Positions 45,594-56,161 of a DNA stretch of 64,000 nt are shown here, piece after piece; the stretch's first letter is position 1; each line of letters opens with the position of its first letter. Source of the stretch: Sorghum bicolor (taxonomy: Eukaryota; Streptophyta; Magnoliopsida; Poales; Poaceae); assembly GCF_000003195.3 (NCBI RefSeq), contig NC_012871.2:44000434-44064433 (forward strand). Direction: 5' to 3'. The notes under the pieces were generated by a model. The model saw nothing but the letters and a program-made list of their open reading frames with translations, made no database searches and had not been told where the DNA came from. The position numbers and the translations under genes were made by a program.

Positions 45594-47978
45594 TCAGTAT
45601 ACCTTCTCTGAGTGGAAGTGCATATGGACTTCTCCAGTTCCAATGTAGATGATTGCTTTAACGGTGCTGAGGAACGGTCTTCCAAGGATGATGGGTGGAT
45701 CGTATTCGTCTTCTCCCATGTCAATAACCTGCAAGTTTGTGTAGATAAAATGATCGTCTATTTTGACAGGGGCATCAGTTACTATTCCTTTAACCTCTCG
45801 AAACGTCCGATCTGCCATCTGGAGTTGAATGTATGTTGGTTTTAGGGGCATGGTTCCGAACATGAGCCGATAGGTGACTGCGGCCATTATGTTGACGCCC
45901 GATCCGGTGTCGCAAGTTGTCTTGTAGAAGTTGTATCCATTTATGGAGCAGTAGATGCTTGACATTCCTAGGTCGTCCTTCTTGGTCAGAAACGGTGACT
46001 TAAGTTGATGATCTTGACCTCCATGAACTGCAGTGACCATTTTAGCTGACTCGGTCCACACTTGCTTGTTCCTGTTCCTCCTATTGGTCCTCTTCCTTGA
46101 TTCACGTCTGGATTGATCTGGGATTTGTGTAGTCTTGTTCTTGAAGAAAAATGTCTCCTTCCTCCCTTTGATGTAGAAACTGATCTTGGCAGCACTAGCG
46201 TAGATGACAGCTCCTGAGGTGTTTAAGAATGGCGTCCCTAAGATGATGGGTGCCCTCTCATCATTACCGGTCTCTATCACCACGAAGTCTGCTGGGGCGT
46301 ATAAGGTACCAACTCAGACACAAAGGTCCCTCAATATTCCTTTTGGAAAACTTAACGTCTGATCTGCAAACTGCAAACACATGGTTGTTTCTGATAAAGG
46401 ATATGTAAAGAATTTTTCATAGAGTACCCTGGGCATAATGTTGACACTAGAGCCAAAGTCGCAGACTGCTTCTGGGAAGTCCACCATGCCGATGGAGATC
46501 GGGATGACGGGGCGTCCTGGATCACCTCTCTTGACCGGTAGAATGTCAGTAGTAACTTCAGTGACGGGGTTACTCCAGTAGTTACCTGTATCAAACATGT
46601 CTACAAGATTTGCAGATTCTAATCCTTCTGGTTGTGATGGTATACCGGGGTTAGTAACAGGAACAGCAGCAGCTATCTGATTTAACTGAGATTCAATCAT
46701 TTTATTAAAGTTAATTTGATTCTTGATGGCAGTAGAGAAATTATCCATTCTATTATTTATATTTTCTAGCATTTTATCATTAGATGCCAATTTCTTAGAT
46801 AGGTTATCCATTAGCTTTCCTTGATTAGACACTAACTCTCTCAGAGGTGGAAAATTATTAGTATTATTGTAAGAATTGTTACCTTGATAATTACCTGAGT
46901 AGTTAGGGCTCTGTTGATTCCAACCTTGATTTTGTTGAGGACAGTTGTAGTAGTAGTAGTTGTTGTTGTTGATGTAGTGCACATCCTCAAGTATCTCAGG
47001 GCAGTGATTGCTTGAGTGTCCAGTATCTCCACACTCCTCACAAGTCATGTGAGAGTCGTAGATGTGCATAACTTCTTTCTTATCTCCACCTCTATCATCG
47101 AGCTTCTTCATGAGCAGGTCTAGCTTTGCAGACAGCATGTCTACCTCCTTGAGCTGATGCATACCTCCACCTCTCTTGCGTGTCTGGGTCCTCTCTTCAT
47201 TCCAGCTTTGATTGGACGCCATCTTCTCCACAAGAGCTGTGGCTTGTGATATAGTAAGTGATAGGAATGCTCCTCTAACTGTAGCATCCATGGTTTCTCA
47301 GGCACTGTTGCCGAGCCCATGATAAAATGTCTGCATCAGTAGCCAACTCTCCATTCCATGATGGGGACATTCTAGGATGTAGTCTTGGAAGCGCTCCCAT
47401 GCTTCTGGAACAGATTCATCATGTTGTTGCTGAAAACTTGTAATCTTCCCACGGAGAGCATTGGTCTTGCCCATGGGAAAGAACTTAGCCAGAAAGTTCG
47501 TGGAGCAAAGTGCCCACGTAGTATTCTTCTCCTTTGTAGTGTAGAACCACTGCTTCGCTCTTCCTAACAGTGAGAATGGGAAGAGGCAAAGTAGTATAGC
47601 ATCTTTGGGGACTCCTGATATGGTGAATGTGCTGCAAATCTCCAGGAAGTGTTGGAGATGAGCACTAGCATATTCGTGTGCCTTCCCACAGAACTGGTTG
47701 GATTGCACCATGTTGATAAGTCCAGGCTTGAGCTCAAAGTTGCCATCGATCTCTGCAGCAGCTCCAATGCGGATGTTGTCCGTAGTGGGAGCTGAGAACT
47801 CACGGATCGATTTGTTCGCCATGGCTTCGAATTCTGAAGACAAGTTCCGGTGATCTTCTTGATTGGATGAAGCTTCTTGCTGAAGTGTTGATGATTTCTT
47901 CTTAAGCTTGGCTCTTGTTTTTCTGAATAATGCTTCGGGATTGTCAACAAAATTTCCTGGAAGATGTCTTCTATTCAT
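45594..47978 (-). pseudogene. gag-pro: Athila-type Gag with two tandem proteases, two TGA stops
   Basis: One frame of about 795 codons from ATG 47978 to 45594, interrupted by TGA at 47300-47298 and 46316-46314. Both sit where intact relatives have Arg (CGA to TGA transitions). Gag core: about 47760-47320 (ELKPGLINMVQSNQFCG, HLQHFLEICSTF, FPFSLLGRAKQWF, HHGMESWLLMQTFYHGL), typical of Athila. CCHC knuckle: 47042-47001 (CEECGDTGHSSNHC). An Asn/Gln/Tyr-rich linker follows. Protease module 1: CDFGSSVNIMP (about 46460) to IILGTPFLNTSGAVIYA (about 46248-46195). Protease module 2: CDTGSGVNIM (about 45912) to IILGRPFLSTVKAIIYIG (about 45692-45640). Module 1 has DFG, module 2 a canonical DTG. No RT follows. 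Confidence 0.88.
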
Positions 47979-48104
47979 ACATTACCCTGCATAAGATAAA
48001 ACAGAAAAATATCGGGGTAAAACTGTAAGAGAGAATTGATAAGCTCAATCATATTAGTGATGCGAATGATAACTCAAAATTCTATATTCATTCCTGATTA
48101 GTAA

Positions 48105-48125
48105 TCAACCTTCCCCGGCAACGGC
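48105..48125 (-). promoter_or_regulatory. Primer-binding site of element II
   Basis: On the minus strand 'gatgccgttgccggggaag' lies about 12 bases after the 5' LTR. It matches the tRNA-Asp-type site of Athila elements, with T for G early in the motif. Confidence 0.75.
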
Positions 48126-48137
48126 ATCAAAAATGCT

Positions 48138-49780
48138 TGTTGGGTATTCTTAACATCATTACCAAAAGTAGACTTAGTTTTCTAATTCTGATAATGGTGC
48201 CAAAAATGCCAAACCTATCCCTCATACCACTTAAGCCAAGTTGTCATCCCCATCATGACATGAGAGACACGGTATTGAAATATGCAATTGCTCATCTAAA
48301 TAAATTATGAATGGGATCTGCAAGCGCACAGATTAATACTGATGTCGCATTTTAACCGGGAAGTATTCCAGGTATCGTTATTTATATTTTTACCACTAGG
48401 AAGGGATTAGCAATCATCAATGTTGATTATAGAATGGAATATAAGATTGAGTATCTATCATTGCATGTATAATTGAGAACACTTATCTAACTCTTTCATA
48501 TAGGGATAAGTGTCACATAAAAGATATATAAAGTAATGAATAGTGACAAAGATAATTAATCTGATCAGCATAACTTAGCCACATAATAAATATGATAAGC
48601 ACCTCAATTAGATATTCTAGAAAGTCATTAGCATGGAATTAGGACGAACTACAAGAATATTTCCTAAGTTATTCTTAACTATACAGTCTAGCATTATCAT
48701 AGTTAGTGCAAGCATACTTAGCAATCATTGCGAGACAAGACTACGCCCATGCATAGTGATATTAGCAAGGAATATGAGAAACATTGTAATCATTCCCTGT
48801 AATAATGTTGCTCTGCCAGCCCAATACACGAGAGGGGGACTATATAAGAATCAATGAAGCTGTCACTATCACGAACTACCCCACGATCTGGCATATTGGG
48901 TACAATCGCAGATAAATACGGTATAAGCACCACGCCTACACAATATCTATCATTTACCCATGGATCCGATGGATAAACGCTATATGATCCTAAACATGTA
49001 TATAGATCCAATCTAACTAAGCCAAGTATATTATTATGATAAACTATGAACAATATAATCTTGAATATAAACAAGTAGATCAAAGTCATAAGCAATATAT
49101 TGAAGTAGAACAAAGTCATATTCATAATATTGAAGAACAAAGATGAACAATTAGAAGAACAATTAGAGAATTACCAAGAATCCTCTTGACAGATCTGGAA
49201 ACCAATCGAAGATGGACTCCTTCTAGTTCTAATCCTATGTAGCTATGCTAATCTAGATGTCTAATTGATGTGGTGACTCTAGGCTTGATCATAGGCTTCT
49301 TCTCTCTTGAGGAATAATGAATTGGGGTTGAGAGGCTCTCTCCTCCAGGGGCCAGGGGGTCTGGTTTTATAGTCCTTCTAAGTGAATATGAGCCGTCGGA
49401 TCAAACCGACATTGATTGAACGGTTATCCTTGATCCTTTAGGTCGGTGGAGCGTAATCTCGAAAGAGAGTTCTGATTGGACTCTATAGGGGGGCGGGCGC
49501 CCTGGTCTCCTGGGCGGGCGCCCTGGGCCAGGCCCCGTTTCGTCTCCGCTTCGTTCCTGTGGCTTCTAGAGTCTTCTAGATGTAAGATAATTGCACGACA
49601 CGTTAATATCTCTATGTAATCCCAACGTGTGGGCCTTTCTTCCGTATTTCCTGATAACCCCCTGCAGAAATAGACAAACGTCAAAACTTGTGGAATTCTG
49701 TCAGATAAAACCCTAAGTCTCGGTGGATCCTTTTCTTTGTTTATTTGATGATTATATTTGATACTTAAGGACTGTCAACA
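48138..49780 (-). mobile_element. 5' LTR of element II
   Basis: 1643 bp. The minus-strand start is TGTTGACAGTCC at 49780. The TATAAAA box is near 49368 (complement). It is followed on the right by the CCGAC target copy and the resumed exon 2 of the antisense gene. Confidence 0.92.
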
Positions 49781-51984
49781 CCGACCACTGAAGATAGGGT
49801 AGCGGGGAAGAGGCCAGTGGCCGCAGAGCCATCCCCTACGGAGGCATTGCCGGTGGAGACCAGCCAGGCTCCAAAGCATCGTCGGCTCGTGAGGATCACC
49901 GACGACGACGACGATGAGGAGGAGGCTGCACCATCTTTGCTCCCAAGACCGTGCAGTCAGCCTGACGTCGCGCCAATCACTCCAGGCTGGATGACCAGTG
50001 ATCCTCCTGCCCCACACGCCGAGCCAACATGACTTGGGGCAGCAGAAGCTTCAGCGGCGACCGGTAGGACCAGGAGGAGGTTCTTCGCAGCGACGCACAG
50101 GAGCTCCGACCTGTGAGTTTCACAACTTGTCTTCTGCGCTTCCTTCCCCCCTTTTTTTACTTTGCAAGTTGTGATGTCAGCATGATATCTTCTTTTGTCA
50201 GTGCGGCGTGGGATGTTGACCCGGGCAACATCGCCGGCCAGAAAACGGCCGAGCCAGCGGTTGTCGTCGAAAATGCCGCCCCGCAGACCACCCAGGAACA
50301 AACCGAGGAGCAGCCTACGGTAGTGACTGCGGCGGAGACTGCCGAGGAGGGCCCGGCTCAGGCGAGGACCGGAGCGAGCACCCCTGCAAGGGATGATGAG
50401 GCTACAAGGACGCCTCCCCCAAGCAGTGTCGCAGAGGAGGGAGACAGAGCCCCGACTCCCCCGCCCGCTGAAGAAAGAAGGGCCCCAACTCCACCCCGGG
50501 AGGAGGCTTCTTCACCAAAGGGCTCCCCTGGTCGGGGTAAGGGTCCTGTGATACCTGTTACCACGGCTGGGGGTAGCGCGGAGGGTGAGGAGGCCCAGGC
50601 GACCTCCGACGACAAGATGGAGGAGATCCAGGGGCGCCCCCAGGATGGTCGCCAACATGTTTTCGTGTGGCGCCAACGTGGGGACCACTTCATCGGTCAT
50701 GAAGAGCTCGCCGAGACAAAGGAGGCGGCCAGAGTAGAGTGCGCTGCCAAGCGGCTCGTCAAAGAAGTCAAGGTAAGTGTTCTTGTGTTCTGCCCAAAAT
50801 GTGTATGTACTGTTGTTTGCTTCTCAATACATGTAATTCCTGCAGGGCGCAATGAAAACGGCGAAGTACCGAAAGAGGTGCTTCGACCAAATTGAAGGGG
50901 TCATGGCCAAGAATAAGGCCCTGGCCACTGAAGTGGACCGCCTTCGGTCAGAAGCCAAGGAGAAGGCGGCCGAGAAGGCGGCTCAGGAGGAGCGCCTGCT
51001 CGATCTTAACCGGCGACTAGCCGACAAGGATCGGGAGAAGAAAGGTAAGTCATGCGTTCCGAGCAGCTGTAGGTTGACTACGCGATTGGTTTTGTTGACC
51101 AGCGACTATTTCTACAGATCTGGAGGAGGAGATTTTGCGCCTCTGAGAAGAAAGGGAGCGACTCGACCAGGAGCGTACCGGCGCACTGGAGGCCGGGCGT
51201 CGGGCTGGCGAGGAGCTGAAGAACAAGAGTCGAGAATTGGCTGGTAAGAGTCGTTTCGCCCTTTGTTGACTACGCAATGTTCCTCTTGTCGTGTTTGTAA
51301 TGACTGCTTGCTTGTTTCTCTTTGAAAATTCTGTTATAGTGCTTACAGTCAACACCAAGAAGCACCTCAATGAGCTGGTCAAGGACCGGGACTCCTGGAA
51401 GACCAACTGCATCAAGATCTGGAAAGTAGTGGCCCCAGTTCTGGACTTGATCAACCCTGAGCTCCCCGAAGACCAGCCCCGTGCACCGAGGCTGACCTCG
51501 GTCGAGAAGGCGCAGCAGGCGTGGGGTTGGCTTCTGCAATTTGTCAAGGACGCCGGGAAGTTTGCCAGGGCGCACGTCCTCAGCATGGTGCGTGCCCACT
51601 ACCCCCTGGTCGACTTGTCCCGGCTAGAGAGGGGGTATCCCAAGGAGGTTGGTCCGCAGGAGGCCGATGAACTTCGTGTCAGCCTGCTCGACCTGTCGTC
51701 GACAGTGATCGGCGACATAAACCTTTGTGGGACGTCAACTCCCCACAATCAACCAGGATCAGATAGGTCGGCCAGGGAGTTGTCGGGGGTGTCCATTGCA
51801 GGAGATGGACGGTCGACGCCTGCGGTCTCGACCAGCCAGACGCCGGTGGCCCCGACCCCTTCGACTGGGCAGCAGAGCCGTGCGGGTGATCAGCCCGAGC
51901 AGTAGGCCTGTAAAGTAGTCTGTAGGAGTAGACTAGAGACCGCCCAGAGGGGTGTTTATTGTAAACTTTGTTCATAAAGTTTGT

Positions 51985-51990
51985 AATAAA
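51985..51990 (+). terminator. Poly(A) signal of the antisense gene
   Basis: AATAAA, 80 bases past the stop at 51905, in an AT-rich stretch. It lies between the convergent ends of the antisense gene and the Tat pol. Confidence 0.55.
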
Positions 51991-52361
51991 GCTTAATTTA
52001 TCATAACCATGGTTTTGAGCGCTGTAATATTGTTTGAGTGACGCATTGTTGAGTCAAGTTGAAGACTTGTGAGGATCTTTGTCCTTGAAAGTAATTGTAG
52101 TACTTGTCGAATACTCTGCGTATGAAAAAGCATATAGCAAGAAAGACAAATTTTGTTATTACTCATCACAAAAGGTTTACAAATGAAATGTGCTGGAACT
52201 TAGGGATAGAAACGGCGCAGTTTTTCTATGTGCCAGGAGTTGGGCAAGCGTGTTCCATCTGGGTACGCCAGTCTATAAGATGCAGGGTGTGTGACTTTGG
52301 TGACCACAAAGGGTCCTTCCTAGGGTGTAGATAACTTGTGCATTCCTTCCTGGCTTGTTTT

Positions 52362-52676
52362 TCACTTGAGTACCAAATCACCGACCACGAAAGAGCGGTC
52401 TTTGACGTTCCTGTTGTGGTACCGCCTAATAGCTTTGAGGTACTTTGTTGTTCGAAGGCATGAGATTAAGCGCTTTTCTTCTGTGCAGTTGATTTCGAGC
52501 TCTTTGGCGAGGTCGGCCGAAGGCTGGTCGAAACGTTCGACTCTTGGATATCCAAAGACCACGTCCGAAGGGAGCACTGCTTCTGTGCCATAAACCATGA
52601 AGTTGGGTGATTCACCCGTGTTGCGACTAGTCTGTGTTCGAAGACCTCAGACCACAGCTGGTAACTCTTTCATCCA
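52362..52676 (-). pseudogene. Integrase C-terminal part of the Tat element
   Basis: Readable as MVYGTEAVLPSDVVFGYPRVERF...LISCLRTTKYLKAIRRYHNRNVKDRSFVVGDLVLK, the module after the catalytic core in Tat integrases. It is split from the core by stops or frame change at about 52600-52676. A short region to about 52100 appears to continue it in broken frames. Confidence 0.75.
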
Positions 52677-54086
52677 TCATCTTGGTGCTTTGTCATTTTC
52701 AGTGTATAGCCTTTTCTTCAAAGCATCGATAATCATTCCATTTACTCGCTCCACTTGACCGTTAGCCCACGGATGGGCTACCGACACGTACTTTATGACT
52801 ATGCCTCTGTCATCGCAGAAGTCCAAGAATGTAGTGCCAGTGAACTGGGTGCCCAAGTTAGTAATTATGCTGTTGGGGACCCCGAATCTTTGTATGATTT
52901 GATTGAGGAACTCCACAGCCTTCTCGGAAGTTGCTTTGACCAGTGGCATGTACTCGATCCATTTCAAGAATTTGTCGATTAGTACGAAGACAAATTTGAA
53001 ATTTCCGGGGGCCGGCTTGAATGGCCTGTTCATGTCGAGGCCCCAACAGGCGAATGGCCAGGACGATGGAATTGTCTGAATCTCGTGAGCAGGTACGTGG
53101 GTCCGCTTGGCAAAGAACTGGCATCCTTCACAGTGTCGGACTAGTTTCTCGACGTCGGTGACTGCAGTTGACCAGTAAAAACCTGCTCGGAAGGCCTTCC
53201 CGACCATTGTTCTGGAAACAGCGTGATTGCCACAGGACCCGGCGTGTATGTCGTCCAGGAGCTTGACGCCATCATCTTGTGATCCGCATTTCAGCAATAC
53301 TTCTGATCTTGCGTTCTTACGCATGAGTTTGCCTTCAACCAGTATGTAATTCTTAGATCGCCGTATGAGGCGTTCGTTCTCCGTTTTATCTTGAAATCCC
53401 GAACCGTCCAATAGATACTTGATGAAGGGAGTACGCCAGTCGTGGCTGCTGGTTGTCGGAGTGGTGTCGTCTATGAGCATTGCCTCATTGGGTTGCTTGT
53501 CGACCAGGTCTGTACTGACACTTGGGTTATGGATATCTTGGACAAAAATGCCTTGCGGGATCTGGGCCCGGGATGACCCTATCTTTGACAACGCATTTGT
53601 TGCCTGGTTCTTGTCCCGGACCACATGGATGTATTCTATGCTGTAAAAATTGGATTCCCATTTTCGGATTTCTTTGCAGTAGAGGTCCATCTTCTCGTGA
53701 GTTGTGTCCCACTCCTTATTTAACTTGTTGATGACCAAGGCAGAGTCATCGTGGACGTAAAGGCGTTTTACTCCCAGTTCGACAGCTAGTCGGATGCCGT
53801 GCAGGCATGCTTCGTACTCGACGACGTTTTTGGATGCTGGAAAAAGGATCCTAAGGACGTAACGAAGTTTGTCCTTGTTTGGCGAGACAAAAAGTATTCC
53901 AGCACCGGCTCCATTTATGTTCAAGGATCTGTCGAAGAACATTGACCAGTGGTCGGAGACGTCTGGGGAGGGAGGCTCATTTAGGTCTGTCCATTCTACA
54001 ATGAAGTCGACCAGGGCCTGAGATTTGATGGTAGTACGACTCTGAAAATCTAAATAAAATGGACATAACTCCATTGCCCATTTCAC
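52677..54086 (-). pseudogene. Tat second RNase H and integrase core
   Basis: 469 residues. About 45-172 is the extra archaeal-like RNase H typical of Tat elements (FFDRSL with D52, VEYEACLHG with E90, VHDDS at 112-115). The last acidic position is lost (QATNALSK instead of ..AD.LAK). Integrase: zinc finger H281, H288, C319, C322, then catalytic D351 (GLDMNR), N410 in place of the second Asp (ITNLGTQF), and E446 (GQVERVNG). The N410-E446 spacing is the normal 35. With two catalytic residues replaced it is probably inactive although the frame is long. Upstream it is separated from RT by a 28-bp tandem duplication. Confidence 0.88.
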
Positions 54087-54129
54087 AATCCTTCCGTTGG
54101 CTTGCCCATTTCACAATCCTTTCGTTGGC
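54074..54129. repeat. 28-bp tandem duplication causing a frameshift
   Basis: 54074-54101 and 54102-54129 are the same 28 bases with one difference (c/t). As 28 is not a multiple of three, it shifts the pol frame: the upstream part is read in the frame ending at 53977 and the downstream part from 54086. Confidence 0.92.
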
Positions 54130-54778
54130 GTCTTTGTTGCGCAGAATGTCCCCCAATGGAAAACTGGAAGTAACTAGCACCCTGTATCCGTCGAAGTAGT
54201 GCTTCCGCTTTCTTGAGGTGATTAAGATGGCGTAGATTAGCTTTTGTATCGACGTAAGCCTCAACGAGGTCATCGCGAATCTCGTCATGGAGGCAATGCT
54301 AAATGGCTCGTTGATTAGTGGCCTCGGCATTTTTGAATTTGAAGGACATGGTGGTGTAGCAATATGCACCGAAAGGGGTAATAAAGGATGTTTTGATCTG
54401 TTCGTCTTCCTTTAGTGAAATCTGGTGGTAACCAGGGTAACAGTCTAGAAAAGAGAGGAGTTCGCATCCGGCCGTTGAGTCGACCATCTCGTCGATGCGA
54501 GGGAGACCGAAAGGATCTTTAGGACAGTGTTTATTGAGATCAGTGTAATCAACGCACATTCTCCATTCATTATTCTTTTTCTATACAAGAACCGGATTGG
54601 CAAGCCAATCGGGATGATACACTTCTTTAATGACTCCGGCTGCTAGAAGCAGTGTTATTTCTGTCCTAATAGCCTCCTTTTTGTCACGAGCGAACCGTCG
54701 TAGTTTCTGCTTAATGGGTCTTGCGGTCTTCGAGACGTTTAAGGAGTGCTTGATCAGGTTTCGTGGGACGCCGGGCAT
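54130..54778 (-). pseudogene. Tat reverse transcriptase, deleted at the active site
   Basis: The N-terminal half is readable (PGVPRNLIKHSLNV about 54778, ARPIKQKLRRFARDKK, VCVDY-type MCVDYTDLNKHCPKDPFGLPRID at 54559-54490, FGAYCYTTMSFKFKNAEATNQRAIQ), with a stop near 54580. After EAYVD, at about 54248, the next Asp of the YVDD box and everything up to the end of RNase H are missing. Sequence resumes at KLIYAILITSRKRKHYFDGY in another frame (54240-54180), followed by FPLGDILRNKDANERIVKWA. The polymerase thumb, connection and most of the first RNase H are gone. Confidence 0.87.
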
Positions 54779-54841
54779 GTCTGCGGGTTTCCATGCGAAA
54801 ACGCTTACGTTGTCCCTTAGAAACCTGACGAGCGCGTCTTC

Positions 54842-55920
54842 CTATTTAAGGTCCGGATTGGCCCCGATGAGAACCGTCTTCTCGGGGCTACCGTCGACCA
54901 GCTGTGCCTCCTTGTGCTCTTTGGATTTTGAGTTTTTCCTCGGAGTCTCTTGCTCGGGTAGCTGGAGCTGGTCGGGTGGAACTTGTGTAGCTTGGGCTAC
55001 AGTTTCTGCCATGCGAATTGAGAGATCGATTGCCTCGGTGATCTTGAAGCTTTCCTCCTCGCAAGTGTATGCGGTGTAGACATTGCCTCTGACGGTTAGG
55101 ACGCCTTTCTCTGTTGGCATCTTGAGGACCAGGTATGAGTAGTGCGGAACTGCCATGAACTTGGTCAGCGATGGTCGGCCTAGAATTGCGTGATAGGTGC
55201 CGTCGAAGTCGGCGACCACAAAGTTGACGAACTTTGTGTGGAAGTGGTCCGGCGTTCCAAACTAGACGAGCAGCGTTATCTGCCCAAGGGGTACTGAACT
55301 TTGGCCTGGTAAGACGCCCCAAAACTGAGCATCATACGGCTTTAGTTGCGCCGGGGTTAGCCTGAGGGCAGGCAAGCTGTTGCGGAAAAGGATGTCAATG
55401 GAGCTGCCTCTGTCAACGAGCACGCGTTCAAATCTAACGCTGTTTATGCAAGGGTCCAAGATCAGAGGGAAACGTCCTGGTTCTAGGATGGCGGCCCATT
55501 GGTCCTTCCTGTTGAAGGAGTCTCCCTGTGCGACCAGGGAGGAAATTTCGGGTCGGCGACCAGGCCATCTGCGCTGTCTACATTGAGGCAGGCTCTCTTC
55601 AGGAGCATTCTCTCTCGTTTAGACTCGATGGAAACTTTGCCTCCGAAGATGGAGTGCACCACGTCGATGGGACTGACATACTGGTGTCGTGGGTCCCTAT
55701 CCTGGTCGTCGTCTTTGTCTTCGTGACCATGTTTGTCTTGTTTTCCGTTTTTCTTGGCGGAATCCCCTTGAGCAGCCCGCTGTGTGTAGATGCTTTTGAG
55801 GACACGGCATTCTTTCATCGTGTGATTGGACTTGGGATGGAGTTGGCATGGTCCTTTCAGCGTCTTGTTATAGTCTTCCTGGTAGTCTCGCCGCCCATTG
55901 GGGCGCTTGACTGTGTTCAC
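54842..55920 (-). pseudogene. Tat zinc finger and protease, broken
   Basis: At 55920-55483 the frame includes a Tat-type finger (CQLHPKSNHTMKEC), an Asp/Lys-rich linker, and the start of protease (YVSPIDVVHSIFGGK). The frame shifts at about 55490. The active-site segment VLVDRGSSIDIL is at about 55430-55395, where this lineage normally has a second Gly or Thr after Asp, so the Arg is unusual. The second half (AILGRPSLTKFMAVPHYSYLVLK) is at about 55185-55110, ending at a stop at 54842. Three frames are needed to read it. Confidence 0.82.
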
Positions 55921-56161
55921 CTCGTGGTCGTGGTCACGAGGTCACTTGCCCCTAAAATCGTCGTGGTTGTCACGTCGCCTGTCCCATCCTTCTCGGTGGT
56001 CGCGATTGTCACCGCGGCGAGGGTTCCGGTTGTCGAAGCGTCCATGACTGTCGTCTCATCAGGGAGGCTGGTCGGCGCCTCTCGCATCTTCTCGGATGAG
56101 TTTTTCTGCGTCATCGGCATCAGCGTAGTTTTTTGCGCAGTAGCTTATTCCTTAGTGCTTC

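Larger units (their letters stand above)
41415..49780 (-). mobile_element. Athila-like LTR retrotransposon II (gag and double protease only)
   Basis: 8366 bp with perfect TSD CCGAC (41410-41414 and 49781-49785), inserted in exon 2 of the antisense gene. Coding on the minus strand: 5' LTR 48138-49780 (1643 bp), primer site, a gag-protease-protease frame, about 2.1 kb of 3' non-coding sequence, polypurine tract, 3' LTR 41415-43169 (1755 bp). RT, RNase H and integrase are absent, so it is non-autonomous. It shares LTR blocks with element I and the left-edge LTRs but is a separate subfamily (different 5' interior). Confidence 0.93.
40297..51905 (+). pseudogene. Antisense six-exon gene of the Tat element (PF04195-like)
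   Basis: Exons: 40297-41184, 41269-41414 joined to 49786-50112 across nested element II, 50202-50772, 50846-51044, 51118-51243, 51340-51905. All five introns are short GT-AG (73-96 bp), phases agree at every junction, and the lengths total 2823 bases (940 residues plus stop). Exon 1 encodes a domain resembling the 'putative gypsy type transposon' family (DLVEKGLL, GIPVHPFLQGLL, HLSEAYVRIESHFDPFRYLF, WKVWFY-like WYKKWFYI). Exons 2-3 encode a low-complexity Pro/Glu/Thr-rich region, exons 4-5 a Lys/Glu/Ala coiled coil, and exon 6 a helical C-terminus. Two TGA codons (50030 and 51144) and the 8.4-kb insertion make it a pseudogene. Removing the insertion and one TSD copy restores the frame. The function in Tat elements is unknown. 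Confidence 0.85.
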
